60,000 nucleotides of DNA from Hydractinia symbiolongicarpus (GCF_029227915.1 NC_079888.1:15423001-15483000); one strand, 5' to 3'; counted from the first letter of the stretch, positions 12,333 to 25,740 are shown. The notes: a model not told the origin generated them from the letters alone. Numbers and translations: made by a program.

Positions 12333-13256
12333 CGCTTGGCCAGCGGGTTGGTTGGAGAGTTGACGATGAAAAGATATTTTCTTTTTAGGTTCTCTGTACT
12401 AGGAGCTTTTATTTACATCTCTACAACTTTGACTACGTATGTTCAAAGGGTGATTATATGTTTTCATGCTACGGTCATGTTAAGAATATTATCAAGAAGA
12501 TATGATGCTCATATTAGTAAAAAAAAAGAACATTGAGGCTGCAACGAGTATATGTGTACCTTTGTCAAATAGTTCAGCGCTAGTTGTTAATATTATTTTT
12601 TGAAAAGCAAAAACAAGAATGACAACAGATAAAGAAATGCATCTCACAATTTTTTGTATTTATTTACGCCGCGAAATAAAATGCTTAATCTCTTGCAGGA
12701 GATAGAGCATAAAAAATTGGTTATCAAGTGTTTTAGGTTTTTTAAACATCTTTTTTCCTTCTTATGATGTTTTGTCTGACCTTTGAGAAATCATTATTCA
12801 GTCTATTTAACCTTGTAGCCAATCAATTGCTCTAGTCAAGGGTTACAGAAAATTATACATAGACGAGTTCATCGTGACACAGTGTTGTTTATATCCCCCA
12901 GACCTCTGACGCAAATTGGCAGGCAAAATAATGCGTGCGGTAAGCCGTGGATCAAAAATATTTTTTTTTTTCGAATGCAGACATTTTGGATTATGAAATT
13001 AAAATCTAGATAATTGAAAAGATGCTACCCGCCACACTAGAGGCCGCAATTAATGATTTATTGCACGAGAATCCTGTAAGCCCATAAAAGTACAGTTTTT
13101 TTTATGATAACACCAAATATTACTGACGTCTGCCTACTTCCTGGAATTCTGCAATTACGTGATGTGGCATCACAACGCTAGCCAGCTAGCTTTAAAAAAC
13201 AAAAGATAGCTAGCTACCTATATAAATCAAAAGATATCTAGCTAGCTATATAACTG

Positions 13257-13343
13257 AAAAGATAGTTGTATATAGTGGTTTATATTTATGTGATTAGCCA
13301 AAAGATAGTTGTATATAGTGATTTATATTTTATGTGATTAGCC
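13257..13343. repeat. Two-copy tandem repeat of 43-44 bp
   Basis: AAAAGATAGTTGTATATAGT...GTGATTAGCC occurs twice, at 13257-13299 and 13300-13343, with one substitution and one extra T. Confidence 0.9.
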
Positions 13344-15843
13344 TTACTAATTGCGAGGGATATACCCTATCAATTGTTGTTTAAAAATCCTATTTGAGCT
13401 ATAGAATCTTTGAAGTTTCTAGTCATCTAGACAACAATCTTGTGTGTGGATCAAACCAATGATTTTTATATAAAAATTTAAAAAGTTGTTTCATAAGACT
13501 TTTAGAATTTTTTAGTTTTAAAGGTAATATGCGATTATATATGCATTGTCTTGACTCTTTACAAGACAACGCGTGATACCGCGACAACCAATTTGGAATA
13601 TCCCCTTACAGAACAAAAAGTAAATATAAGTTGGCTCCCACATAGCGCAAGTTAGCTTTGTTTACGAACTCACTTCTCTTTACTTGCAAGTAAACAAAGT
13701 TTATGCATGCAACCTTTTGTATGAAGGTAACTTCCTTAATTAATTTGAAAAATACAAATATGTAAGGCTATGTTGCTAGCTGACTACCTAACACGATGTT
13801 TCGAAACTTTGGAGTCATTACTCTATTTCTTAAAGATCATTTATTATAATAATATTATAATAATTTTTATATAATATTATAATAATATTACAATAATTTT
13901 TCAAATGCAAAGGACTCTGTTCTTTGAGTTTGAGTACTAGTTGACTAAATAAAAAAAATTGGCGATTATATTTTACCCTTCCTGACTCGTTGATTGTTTA
14001 CATCATGCTGCCATTTTGAATTTTTTAAATTTCGCCGTCGGATCATGTGACTATGGCCATTGTTTAGTGAAGTGATTCCTGATGCTGACATGAGCATGCC
14101 AAGACCTTTCTCACTATTATCTAAAATATTTAAGAATTGAATATTTGAAAACCGGGAAATTATGTTGCCTTATGGCGCTAAGAAAATGCTAACATTGCAT
14201 TTTTACTTGTGGTTAAAAAAATATCATTATTAAACTTTCAAGCTGTGCTGCTGTTAAGATAACACCCCGTGTCTAGACTAAGAAAAGGCAGTTATGTGTA
14301 ACTGTGCAAGATATTTAGGAAAAAAACAAACTTATGCTAACTACAGCAAGAAAAAAAATATGCACGTGGAAGTGACAAAGGAATGCGGCTTGGAAAGAAC
14401 TAAAACTTACAATTCTTGCGAAATAAAAGTCGTGGAAAAGAGTCGAAGAAGAAGAATAGTGGTTAATGCAAAGAAGAAAAAAAAAATAGCAATAGTTATT
14501 TTCCAAATCATTACATGCAATGGAAGTTAAATTGATTTAATAACTCGAAATAATTTTCGTATAGTAAATCAGACGAGGCAGAAAACTAACGATGCGTTAT
14601 ATTTCCCCGCTTATTCCGCCCTTTTATTTTCTTGGTCATGTGACAAAGCAAAGCTTTTAACTGTACCTTGACATACCTGGTTTAAAGCCTTTGATAAATT
14701 TATTAATTAACACGTCTCGAATGATAAATTACTAAAAATATGTTTTTCCTGAAGTTCGGAAAAAAACATCAGAAAATCAAGTTAGTCACATGTATAAACT
14801 TACTACAATAACCCTCCTGTCCTTTATGAAATAACGGCATGGTGCAACTGATAATCATAATTCTAGCGGATTTCACAGTTTATTGAGTAGAACGATGTAA
14901 TAGATTTAAGAGGTTTGACGCAATTTAATATGAAGTATGATCAGCTTGACCCAGCATGCAAGCTTCTTTAGCACATTTAAAAAGTTTGGATTTAATCAAA
15001 TAACCTAAGACCCTAAGTCGATGTCAACCTAACATGTGTACAATGACTACAGAAATAGTCTATTCAATTACTTGTTGCAATGAACTTCAAGAGTAGCTGT
15101 CTTGTCTATATATTGATCAAAATGTTCGCCTCTGTTCCAGACATAGTGAATTATAACTGAACAAAAGAAGATTTTGAAAAGAAAATTATTAAATTATGTA
15201 TTTAATTGTTTACATGCAGTTGACAAACGATGAAAGCTTATGATTGATATAACACATTCAATGTATTTAGGTAAATAAAGATAAGAATTTAAGATATATT
15301 TTTGTGTATGATTCCAATTATTCTTTTACATTCTTCCGTAGCACAATCTAAAATTCACTTGAAATACTGTGTCAGCTTGCTCAAGATGTTAAAGAGAATT
15401 TTTTAAATAATCTTTTTATCAATGCCCTTCTACGTTTACTTCAATTTTTTGCAGGCCAGTTCAAGGCTTCGACCGTTTTGAAGGTGAAAATCATTATGAC
15501 TTTTCATAGAGCGTTGCTGTAAATATTACGCAAGTTCATGATTTCGACTAATGAATTAGCTTAAATCGTCGCCATTTTGTTTGCGCACGAATTTCTGTTT
15601 CCATTGGACATTGTGCCACTTGATCACATAGCGCTAAGTGCGTCGCACTGTGTGATCGAAATGGACTTTTGCCTTCAAGATGACAGGAAAGGGGCTGCGT
15701 GTTAATTAGATGGCAAACTTTATTATTGTGTAATGGCAAGTTTTAGCTTTTAAAAATCAGCCGATATACGTAAGTTTCCCTTGTTTCTCAATTATCATCT
15801 GTTAAAATCGTGTTTAAAATGAACTACGTTCTATCTGTTTTGC

Positions 15844-17831
15844 TTATTTCTGTTTATTTTGTACGAATGTTGATAACACGCATTGACCTTGTGATGTTGT
15901 CACTTTCAAAACATTATCTGATAATTCAACCGAGCTTGAAGTTGGAAATTCTAATTTCATGTCTAAAAACACAATAATTGCAGATTGTTTGTCCATTGTC
16001 ATCATTGACGTTAGGCTGGTGTTATTGGACTCGTTGATATCCCCGCGACTATTATTGGCATCGGAAATATATCTTTGCTGAATTTCTAAATAAGCAGGTT
16101 CTTTAGAATTCGAGGGAAATGAACTTTAGTTAGTTCTTGCCAAGCTGTGGGTTCTCGAAAATAGATTTTTATCTGACATTGCTCGTGGTGGCGATCTTGG
16201 GACAACATCATGAGGAAACTGACTAGAGTTTAAATCGTCACTTTTCACTTGAAGATATGATTGGGAATTATCAGAGGATGTGATAGAGAATGAACCAATT
16301 GACTTCCTGTTTTGATCAAACTCGTCAGATATCGAAAAAAGACTCGATGCGCCACTTGAACTGCAATATAAAAGGCTGAAACTATGGTTTAGTTTGAACT
16401 TGGATTTTCGTATTTTTCAATTTTTTTTTTAGATTAAAGGAGCCAAAAATATTTTAAACATTTGGTAAAAGTTGTTAAACAGTAATAAAACATTACTTAT
16501 CTTTTGAAATGATGATAAACAAAATATAATTTGTTGATACCTCCTAGTCTCCCTAATTGCTGGCATTTGTTTCATTATATCTTGGATCACTTCATATATC
16601 TAAATCAACATACATTCCAAATTAACAATAGGGATAGGTTGAACTTCAATAAAGGGCCTGAGAATTTTAATTAGTATCAATTAATGTACATTGACATGTA
16701 ATTGCTTTCAAAGTATGCGTAGGTAGCAGAGCTGACTGCTCTTTATATAGGCTGTTTTAGTCATTTTTAGGTCATACCTTATCGCCTCCCTCTTCTGTCA
16801 ATGTCATAGGACCTGTTCCTTTTTTTCAACAAATATAAGAACAAAAACTTGATGCTTACTGGTTCATTTGATGTATTAGAATCGTCTATGTGTGGTCTTG
16901 ATTCGATTCCTTGCGAAAGAGCTTTATGCCAATCTGTTTTTATTTTCTCTGATTTGGCAGATAGATAAAACTTTCTTTCGATGGTGTCGAGAAGTAAAAC
17001 ATGAGGGAATTTTTTTTCAAAGCATGGAGGTTTGCATTCCTTAAAAGTTTAGCTTTTTAATATCGGTATTGTTCCTGAAACACAAAAAAAATTTAATGTG
17101 AACAATTCTATTTTTCTTTTATGTTTTAAGTATACAAATCACATACTTATCGCGTGTCGTTACAAATTAATAAAAACTACGGAAAAATATAGAGCCAAGT
17201 TTTACAAATAGCTTTTATAGGGAATTTCTTGAACTGAAACTTAATAGGCATCGCTTCCATTAGGTTTCCATTAGGTAAATTACTTGTCAATTACAAACTG
17301 TAATCGTAGCATATTGTGTAGTATAAAATCAATAGCCGTGTTTTCATTGAGACAAACTAATCATCAGAGACAAGAAGTTTGTCTGGAATCATTAGTTTGG
17401 CAGCGTAAATAGTAAGTTGATTTTCTGCCAAAAAGTTTTTAGGGAAAATATAGAGGTTAATAAAGGAAGAAAAATTATTACTTATTTGTTTTGTTTTTAA
17501 CGCTTACTCTGTTGTTTTTTAAAAAATAAGAACAAAACAAAACAGAAACAACTCGCGTTAACCTACTTATTGGCTTTTCTCCCATCTTTCGCTGTGATTC
17601 CTTCTACCAATAAACCAAATACACATCGTGCAAGTTCTCTAAAGAACCTGGGCCTTTTCTTGAATTTTTTCTTGGCACAGTTTGTACCTGTCTGTGATTT
17701 ATCTGAAGCAAAGCAAAATATCGTCGACGCCAAGATTTTAATTGATGAAGTTTATGAAAAGAAGGCGATTTAATCATCCAATCTTCTAACACCACATCTC
17801 TAGGTTTCCCTAAGTTGTTTTTTGCGCTCAT
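15844..17831 (-). pseudogene. PH-domain adaptor paralogue, inactivated by stops
   Basis: Exons at 17831-17567, 17074-16860, 16599-16541 and 16360-15844 match the gene at 7677-11096 in number, phase and content (MSAKNNLGK; LEDWMIKSP; WRRRYFALLQ; GTIPI; FPHVLLLDTIERKFYL). Exon 2 is exactly the same length (215 nt). Three in-frame stops break it: TAG at 17604-17606 inside the PH domain, TAA at 17049-17051 just after the exon 2 acceptor, and TAA at 16126-16128 in the tail. All splice sites remain GT/AG. The tail still ends with the motif shared with its paralogue (VFLDMKLEFP; LKVTT). It is likely a recent tandem duplicate that lost function. Residual expression cannot be excluded from sequence. 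Confidence 0.8.
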
Positions 17832-18140
17832 CTTAATTTGTGTTAATATTTCTATGTGTGACTTTATTTGTCTCCTCTGCTTTGCCAGACGTCTGGATAG
17901 ATTTTTAAATAAATAAATGCTTAATATAAAAACTCTGCTGTTTGGCCCAGTTGTTTATTATTCTGGTAAAAATTTGATAAAATTTGATTTGATCTGGTAA
18001 AAATTGATTTAAACATTAAAATTACAAATTTTGTGTCTTAGCCAAATTGAATAAAAGTTTTAAAGCCAGAAAATTACTTCTTTAAAACACAGTGAAAGTC
18101 TATGCTGACATAAGCCGGAAGTCGTGGTGCTGACTGCAAT
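17832..18140. other. No gene seen
   Basis: AT-rich spacer between the pseudogene and the 3' end of retroelement copy C1. The 3' hairpin units expected after the USP stop of C1 are not present here, so that copy has lost its 3' untranslated region. Confidence 0.4.
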
Positions 18141-21100
18141 TTACCTAACCTCTTCACGGAAAAGGATGTAAGGTTGTACATCATTGAGCAAGCTTTGTTT
18201 GCAAGGGACCACTGCTCTGTCGTTGCAATGAAACCACTTACCATGCACTTGGTTATAAGCAACAGCAGTGTAATGGCCATTGTTCACATTTCCGGAGTGG
18301 TTAATTACAGCCCTGAAGTTGTAGTGCTTGCGACAAGAGACTTCACTGTCTACAGTGATAGGTATAGAAACGGTGCCCGGGTAAGATGTGACAGGAGAAC
18401 AAACCTTAGACACAAGACCTTTGTTATAGGCAAAGCGCTTTAATTGCAGAACCAAAATTGAACTGCACTCTGCGACCTCTTTTTCAACTGTTGCAGTTTG
18501 GTAACTATTGCAGTAGTGACAGAAGTACGAGTTGACACCTGACAATTCTTCGCTCTCCAAAAAGTTATCTATTGAAGATTGTACAGTCGATGTCAAGGGC
18601 AGTTGAAGAAATGGACTTACTTGCTCAGAGGTGCTTATATTATTGCAAGCGCTGCAAGTAGTGTAGATTTTCACACGAGAGTTGAATAATCTACCAAAGA
18701 AAGGAAAGGCTAAGGAAAACTCTGGTATGAGATACTCAAGAATCTCCAGGGCATCTTGTTGAGAGAACGGATTAAAAGCAGCCCCCTTTGCATTAGAAAC
18801 ATGGCCTTTTAATGCATTTAGAAATGAAGAAGTGTTCACTGGAACCTTGGAGGAGGATAGTTTGCGTAGAATACTTACAAAACTTTTACCTATCGGCATA
18901 TTGGAATCATTTGCAGATATGGCTGTGGCGACTGCGGTAACACATAAAAACATTGCAAGATGGAATTGATGTAACATGTGTTGCCCAAATTTAGCAAGCC
19001 GCTGTTGCTGCCTAGTGATTCTTGTGCAGGCAAGGTAGTGGAGCTCTTTGTTACTCCCTGGGGATTCGTGTCCTTAAAGCTAGTGGTCAAAGTTGCTTGT
19101 GACTTGGATGATTTCATTGAAACAGTTGGTATCAATTGAGCGGTATGCTGTGGATCCCTACCAGGATGAATCCAAGACAAAGAATCTCGAGATAGCCAGA
19201 TGTAAAACGACGATCGCATAGATGACTCAAAGAGATTTCAGAGTGAAACACACAGACATGTTAAAAAAGCCGAGGCGACGGAGGCAGATTCTAACTGTTT
19301 CGGAACAAAATCCTCTAGCTCCTACTTCAACAGCAAAGAAATGCACAGACCAATTGTTTAATCTCATGACGGAACAAAGTGACGAGTATTTATCAACCTT
19401 AACTCCATGCCAAGTCTCCATGTTCTCTTCGCATGGGCAAGTTAATTCAAGGATAATTACAGTTTTGGTCATGGCAGAAGTTGAAAGTATGTCCGGACGA
19501 AGTTGCGTTACAGCAAGATAAGGAGGTACTATTAACGTTGAATCTAAGTCTGACAATAATCTCCAATCAGAGGCCAGGTGAAGGATACCTTGAATTTTTG
19601 CACGCTTTTTGGTGGGAAGACGTTTACCAGCTGGAACATAGGATATTTTATGACATCTAGATGGTTTTGATGGCTCATAATCAAAAACTTCTGAATGGCT
19701 GTCACTAACACACGTAGAACAGTGTCGTGGCGGTACGTGAATCTACCTTGTGAAAGAGCTAATTTACAAGCGCCTAAAATGTGGGACACGTTACAAGAGG
19801 GTTTTTTACACAGAGTGCAACTTTTGTCATTTTGAATTCCCCACTTGACAAGATTTGTAGAAAAAAGAAGCGTGTCATAGGTTGCACCGATGCAAAACAA
19901 AGATAAACTTTGCGACAGAGACAGTAGGTTCTTCCAAGAAAGATCGTATTTAGTAAACGAGCACCATTTAGTCCAGTTACCTTTGACATGAAGCTGAACG
20001 GCTCGAGCATAATAGATGTCTTTCTCATTGTCCTGCACAACATCTGATACAAGTTTGCGGTAAGAATGGGTACCAATTGCTGGGACACTCTTATGGCTTA
20101 CCAGTCCCAAGCCTGCTCTACCAAACTGATGGGAACCAAGTATTTTCTTGAACTCGAGTTGACTCTCTGCTGATTTTGCTGTCTGATCTACCCTCCAGTG
20201 TCCAGCCTTTAAGTCTGGAGGAGAGTCTGAGACTAGAGGATCAGCCGAATCTGGGAGGAGAAGATGACCGCTGATCTTAGCAGATTTTAGTACAGAGGAT
20301 AGACTTTATAAAGGTAACGGGCATGGCGATGAAGCAGAATACAAACTTATGTTAGAAATAGAGTGATGGAGTCTCAGCCACTTTCTTATGAAGAAAGAAA
20401 ACTTTTGTTCTAGTGAAACAATACGAGATATCGAAACTTCGTAAATTAAAAAAGGCCATCGTATTCGGGGAATTAGAAGATGATGCGAAAACCACACTTT
20501 GTGAATGCCTCTATGGGAAGACTTATCTATGAGTTTGACTTGCTCTACAGCGTTAACAATAACCTGTTGGACAACAGCTGAATCTGACAATGTTGAATAT
20601 ATCGTCATGCCAAGAAACTTAACTGGGTTTGCGTGAATAGATGGGATTGGTTCTTGCAGGACACAAAAAGGAGACTGATCTAAAACTTTTCCATTAGCTA
20701 TAACAATGGTTCGCGATTTTAAAGGTCTAAAGCCCATTGCAGCCCAATGAAGGGTTGTTACACAACGATCCAACAAGTTCTGAGTTTGAGGGACACTTGA
20801 AGACATTAAAAATATGTCATCCATAAAGGCCTTAACCGGAGGATGGTCTGAATCGCCAGGCGAAACACAACTTTTTAACTCTTCTTCGGCGCACACATAT
20901 TTAATGATTACATTTATAGCTGCCAAAAATAGTATGATTGATAATGTACATTCAATAAAAATAACTCTAAAGTGTTGGTGCCAGCTGGATGAGGCTGTAA
21001 AAGAGATTGACTTGCTCCAGAGGCTGCCATAGTAGGCGTTAATAACCCTTATCCAAGACTCTGAAACACCATAGCGACGAAGGGCCATGAAAATAAGTTT

Positions 21101-21890
21101 ATGCGGTATAGTGGGATACGCATTTGCCACATCAAGCCATATTGCAGATAGTGCATTTTTTTTAGACTTAGCGTCTCTCAGAGCAGCCCAGACAAGAGAC
21201 ATATGCTCCCAGCAACCAGGAACTTTTTCCATACATCCTTTTTGAATGGATTTGTTAATAAAGTGGTTTTTCTGAATAATGTGGTTTTCTAGGCGCTTTG
21301 ACACAAGACTGAAAAAAAGTTTTCCTTCCACATTGAGGAGAGCTATTGGCCGAAAGTCCTTAATGGATGATGGAGATGGAGGCTTGTTTTTAGGGATATA
21401 AACTTCTGAAGCGACCCTCCACTGAACAGGAATGTAGGAATTCTTTAAACAAGATTGGAAAAGGTTGAAAAGAAAGGACGCAATTTGAGGACAGTTCTTT
21501 TAAACAGTGTAAGGTATTTGGTTCAATCCGGGTGACGATGCATTCCGCCGAGTATCAAGGATGGTTTGAAAGTCCTTGAAATTAAACTTGGAGGAATCAA
21601 ATGCAGACGTGACGTTGGGAGCATTAGTCAAACCAGGAAGAGTCGAAAGCGGTATCTCATATAAGGGATCAATTAACACGGAAGATTTGTGGGCATCTAG
21701 GGATTCTTTATGAACATTAAGCCAAACAGAGCATTTGGGATCCAGCAGATCTTTACCAGCCTGATAAGGATTCTTACCAAATGCACGGTTTGCATTGCGG
21801 ATCTTCCATCGCTTTTTTATGTTCCGTTCTCCCCGGCGTAATGTTGTTAACTTTAATTTAACATTGCCTAGCGAAGTTGTCAGTTGTCAA
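18141..21890 (-). pseudogene. USP-bearing RLE non-LTR retroelement, copy C1
   Basis: A nearly complete minus-strand copy. The N-terminal segment RRGERNIKKRWKIRNANRAF lies near 21830. The RT has fingers at DFRPIALLNVEGKLF (about 21330), motif A AIWLDVANAYPTIPH (about 21130) and motif C AFMDDIFLM (about 20820). The CCHC knuckle CTLCKKPSCNVSHILGAC is near 19790. The RLE has RPD...(14)...ELTCPCEEN with following K and KY residues (about 19390-19500). The USP has Cys box LLNLGNTCYINSILQCF near 18970, two CxxC pairs, His box NNGHYTAVAY near 18270 and HCNDRAVV. A stop in the RT fingers (near 21505) and several frame changes (around 20300, 19550, 19220, 18950) inactivate it as written. RT through USP measures about 3.7 kb. 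Confidence 0.9.
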
Positions 21891-22052
21891 AAATATTATT
21901 CACTTGGAGAAAACTTAGTCACTATTTGGCGGCTTTTTTACCGATAAAGTATCATGCATTTTGCAATTAAAACAACAATTGGCAGTAACAAGTTAATAGT
22001 ATTAAACTAACTGGCAAGAAACAACTGTTTTTTTATTATGCTGCGAATGGCG

Positions 22053-22337
22053 TCGTTACTCTCCAAAGACAAGATCATGTGTGATCAAACCCCCCCTGCT
22101 AATATCTTTTTTTTAACTGGGGTAATAAGTGAAGTCGTCACTCTACAAAGACAAGACTGAGTGTAGTCAAGCCCCCTTGCTGACTCATTTTGGTTAAAAT
22201 ATTCTTACCTCAGCTCTTCTAAAAAAAAACATATGACTCGTGACTGTTAATAAGGCGGTAATCACAGAAAATTACTGCTCTATCGTTGCAATGTATCCAC
22301 CTGTGAACCATTTGGTCGAAGGCTATGGTTGTGTATA
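22053..22337 (-). pseudogene. USP-retroelement fragment B1: USP C-terminus plus 3' hairpin units
   Basis: On the minus strand this starts with sequence matching the USP His-box end of copy B3 (around 41151) and runs through the C-terminal LEELR-like tail. It then shows two of the 3' hairpin units (GCAAGGGGG...TTACCCCAGTT) at about 22200-22060. The second unit is cut at GTAACGAC. The copy is 5'-truncated to fewer than 300 bp and sits about 160 bp upstream (in the element's sense) of copy C1 in the same orientation. Confidence 0.8.
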
Positions 22338-22371
22338 TAACAAAAACAATTAGAAACTGTAGACAGTTAGA

Positions 22372-23366
22372 AGAGGAAAAGAAAATGACTTTTAACTATG
22401 AAAAGAGCAACTTTCAAATAATCAAATTTTCGAATAAAGTAGTAAAACCAATCAAAGAAAGCTTAAAAATGGAGTTATAAAAGCAACTGATACCTACAGA
22501 TACCTAGGTGACATTATTACCAGAACGTCAAAAAAACATTACATAACAGCAACAATAAAGAGTCATGCCAATAAGACAGGCTTTTTATATATAAGAGTTG
22601 TTAATAAATTATACAAAACCATAGCATTGCCCATGATAACATATAACACCGAAACATGGTCTAACTTAACATCGAATAATATGAAACAGCTTGAATTAAT
22701 GCAAAAAGAAATACTATTCAGATTGTACGAACTTATAAAAACTTCACCATATCTAGCCTTACTACATGAAATTGGGATGTGGACTATTCAAATTAATGTA
22801 TTATACAAGAAGCTTTTATTTTTACACACTCTACTAACATCAGACGATAGCAGAATAGCCAAACAGATTTTAATGCAACACATTGACAGAGAAACACCGA
22901 ATTGCTGGTTCTCTGAAATGAAAACAATAATAAGACAAAATAATATGGACATCACAATCCTACAAATTACAACGATGTCAAAGTACGAGTGGAAAAATAA
23001 CATAAAAAAAATTATAAACGGTGAAATGATAAGAAAAATACAACAAAACAGTGGAACTAAGATGAGACAACCCAACGAAATGAAAGCAATAAAGTACGTA
23101 AACGAATTGAAAGCTGAAAACGTCATCGGTATAATAAAATTAAGACTGAATATGATAGATGTAAAAAATAAAGAACATAGGACATGCCCACTATGTCGCA
23201 AAGCAGAGTACACCACGGATCATATTTTCTTGCGAAAAATCTACAGAAATTCTACAAAGAAATTATAAAAATAGACGATCTATTAAAAAAACACGATTCC
23301 ACACTTCTAGAAGAACTTTTCAAATACTTCAAAGAAGTAATACAACTTAGAAAAGGCAAACAATAA
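22372..23366 (+). pseudogene. Non-LTR reverse transcriptase, thumb and zinc-knuckle fragment
   Basis: Translation gives an RT thumb/connection segment (TDTYRYLGDIITRTSKKH, then KTIALPMITYNTETW) followed by a long helical region and the CCHC-type knuckle CPLCRKAEYTTDHIFL near 23190-23230. A one-base shift just after DHIFL moves the frame. The remainder, ending in LRKGKQ at 23366, reads well in the second frame. The palm is missing, so this is a 5'-truncated copy. It is not related at sequence level to the USP-bearing family. It may belong to an R4/Dong-like or similar clade, but that is uncertain. Confidence 0.75.
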
Positions 23367-23643
23367 TAGTATAATAAAGGAACGGAACTTGCAAAAAATA
23401 TAAAAGTAACACATTTTGTAATTTTTTGCCCACCGAGGCGGAGTGGTTCAACTTAATAAATAAAATAACGCGACTTCATAGACATGGGTAGGGAAATGGC
23501 TTCCAGAGATGGCGGACGCAAAACCGTTGCTCTTCGAAAAAAAAAATGAATATTTGTTTTTATATAACGCAACAAATTGCTGAAACATTATTTAAGTAAC
23601 AAATTTCGTTTGAATAATCGATTAATGGTAACGGCAAGCAATT

Positions 23644-25187
23644 ATGTCTAATGCAGCTGAAAAAACAGACAGTTTAAATGTGATACTAAATGAAAACTTA
23701 AACCGAACTGAAGAACTAACATTTTCATGCATGAAATGTGCAAAAAGATTTCGTACACCAAGAGGTGCATTACAACATCAACGACAGTGCAAAGCCAATG
23801 TTAGAGTACAAGAAGAAGTGGAACAGCCGCCGCCGAGCGAAATTTTACCACATTTACCGCATAAGATTGCCCCCAGAGACCAGGTGCACGAAAAATTCTA
23901 CTGGGGTGAGAAAGAAGGCAGTGTCTTCACACACCAGATCAATGTTTGTTACGAGAAAATAGTTTTCTGGAGAAGGAATCTGTTTATGCTTCCTAATGGA
24001 GCCGCCGGAAAAAATTTTATCAGAGAAATAACAAGACTTTTGAATGCGTGGGTAGAAAAGAGATTCATATTATGCCAGCCCTACTTCTGCAGAAACCTTC
24101 CAAAAATTCAAAAAGTAAAGATCATTTGAAAGGCCTTGAAAGAAGACTTGAATTATGGCACAAAGGCGAAAAAGAAGGTTTACTGAATGAGGCCAAAGCT
24201 TTACAATCTCGGCTTCCACAAATATCAGAACGACAAGACATTGAAACAATCTCGAAAAATTTAAGAATTTGATGCAAAAAGGGAATGTGAATGGTGCTAT
24301 AAAGTTATTGACAAACAATATGGCTGGTGGTGTTTTGCCTCTAAACGACGATACGATTGAAATTTTGAGAGAGAAACATCCTATCGCGATGCTCGAGATG
24401 TTAAGAGCAAACATGAATGAAGAACAGAAGAGGATTAATGATGTAAACATGATGGTGGGAGCATCGAATTGGCTGACGAGTTTACCTATTAAAGAACTGA
24501 TGTATGACTTAAACAAAGAACAATTTAGGAATGCGTAGACTCCCTTCACATTGTGCATGTGGTAGCAAATTTAACGTGACTCATGCTTTATCCTGCAAGA
24601 AAGGTGGTTTTATCACGATGAGACACAATAAAGTTCGTGATATCACTTCTGTTTTTCTAAACAAAGTGTGTAAGGACGTTCGACGCGAACCAATGTTGAT
24701 TCAGTTGGATGGTGAGCAAATTCAACCACGAAGCGCCAATAGAAGTCAAGAAGCTCGTCTTGATATAAGCGCTATTGGGTTCTGGACTCCTGGTCAAAGG
24801 GTATTTTTGGATATACGGGTTTTCGACCTAAACGCTCGGAGATACCAGGGTTTGGAACTCAATAAATGCTTTAAACGCAACGAGGATGAGAAGAAACGCC
24901 AGTACAATGAACGTGTGCTTGATGTTGATAACGGGTCGTTCAACCCATTGGTTTTCTCAACAAATGGTGGAATGGGGCGAGAGTGTAAGCTGTTTTATAA
25001 ACGTTTATCGGAAATGATTGCAGAGAAAAGAGACATACCTGTATCACAAGCAGTCAATTATATTAGAACAAAAATTTCCTTTTCCCTGTTACGGTCAATG
25101 TTGTTATGCCTTAGAGGTTCTCGTTCGCTGAAGAAAGAACATTACATCCATGACATCGAACTGTCAAATGTCATGTCGACGATATAA
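23644..25187 (+). pseudogene. C2H2/RLE non-LTR retroelement lacking its RT
   Basis: The N-terminal part starts at an ATG at 23644 and has a C2H2 finger (FSCMKCAKRFRTPRGALQHQ). It is followed by KIVFWRRNLFMLPNGAAGKNF, typical of the region before the RT in a cnidarian-rich retroelement group. Further frames continue at 24048-24272 and 24269-24538. The C-terminal part (24531-25187) has the knuckle CACGSKFNVTHALSCKKGG and a PD-(D/E)xK-like domain (ARLDISAIGFW..., then FLDIRVFD). The text passes straight from the pre-RT region (ILREKHPIAM, 24370) to the post-RT region (ASNWLTSLPIKEL, 24460), so the whole RT has been removed without loss of either flank. Frame changes at about 24120 and 24270 and a stop at 24536-24538 also break it. 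An A-rich tail follows at 25200-25235. Confidence 0.75.
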
Positions 25188-25502
25188 CGAATGATTTATT
25201 AAAAAAAATAAAAAAATAAAATAAAAAATGTGCACCGGCGGCCTATCAGTATAAAAACAGAGCCAACAAGTGTTGTATATTACTTAAAAACAAAACAAAA
25301 CAAAAAAGAAACTAAAAAAAAAAAATGGTAGGGAAAAAAAAAAACTTCATAGACAAAATCGTGTAGCAAAACCCGCAAAAAAACGACTGCGTAGGTTTTT
25401 AGGTTCTTTCTCAACAATTTATTTTGGTCATTCGCCAAGTTAAATAATCGCCAAATTAAATACTTGCAAAATTTTATCCACTTCGGGTATTGCGTATATG
25501 TA

Positions 25503-25640
25503 TACAATGCGTGTACCATTAGGGCCATTTCATTTTCAATTAAATTGAAAATCAAAAATCAAAATTTGTAAATAATTTTGATTTTCAATTCGATTTGAAA
25601 ATCCAAATTCAAAATTTAGTTTTGAATTTTAAAATTCAAA
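25503..25640 (+). repeat. Left terminal inverted repeat
   Basis: Pairs with 28410-28549 in inverted orientation. After the first 20 bases it shares TTAGGGCCATTT and then ATAATTTTGATTTTCAATTC with the other end. Confidence 0.85.
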
Positions 25641-25740
25641 AAAACAAAAATTAAAAATTCAAAAATCAAAATTTAAAGTTCACAATTTAAAATTCGAAAT
25701 ACGTGCAAAAGATCAAAAAATCAGAATTCAAATTATAATT

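Larger units (their letters stand above)
11097..15843. other. Long noncoding interval between the two PH-domain paralogues
   Basis: No convincing coding exon. It contains a short CTGT microsatellite (about 11866-11884), a GC-rich patch around 11885-12020 (CGCGGAACATGGCGGAGCAA), two small tandem repeats listed separately, and TAATATTATAATAAT-type AT repeats at 13843-13900. Several GCTAGCTAGC palindromes occur around 13180-13245. Promoter and 5' sequences of the downstream minus-strand PH gene should lie in its left part. Confidence 0.45.

Noticed and set aside
14294-14530. Lysine-rich plus-strand frame
   Set aside because: Composition reflects A-rich DNA (AAGAAGAAAAAAAAAAT); no domain or splice context.
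22788-23216. 142-codon minus-strand frame
   Set aside because: It is antisense to the well-supported RT fragment at 22372-23366.
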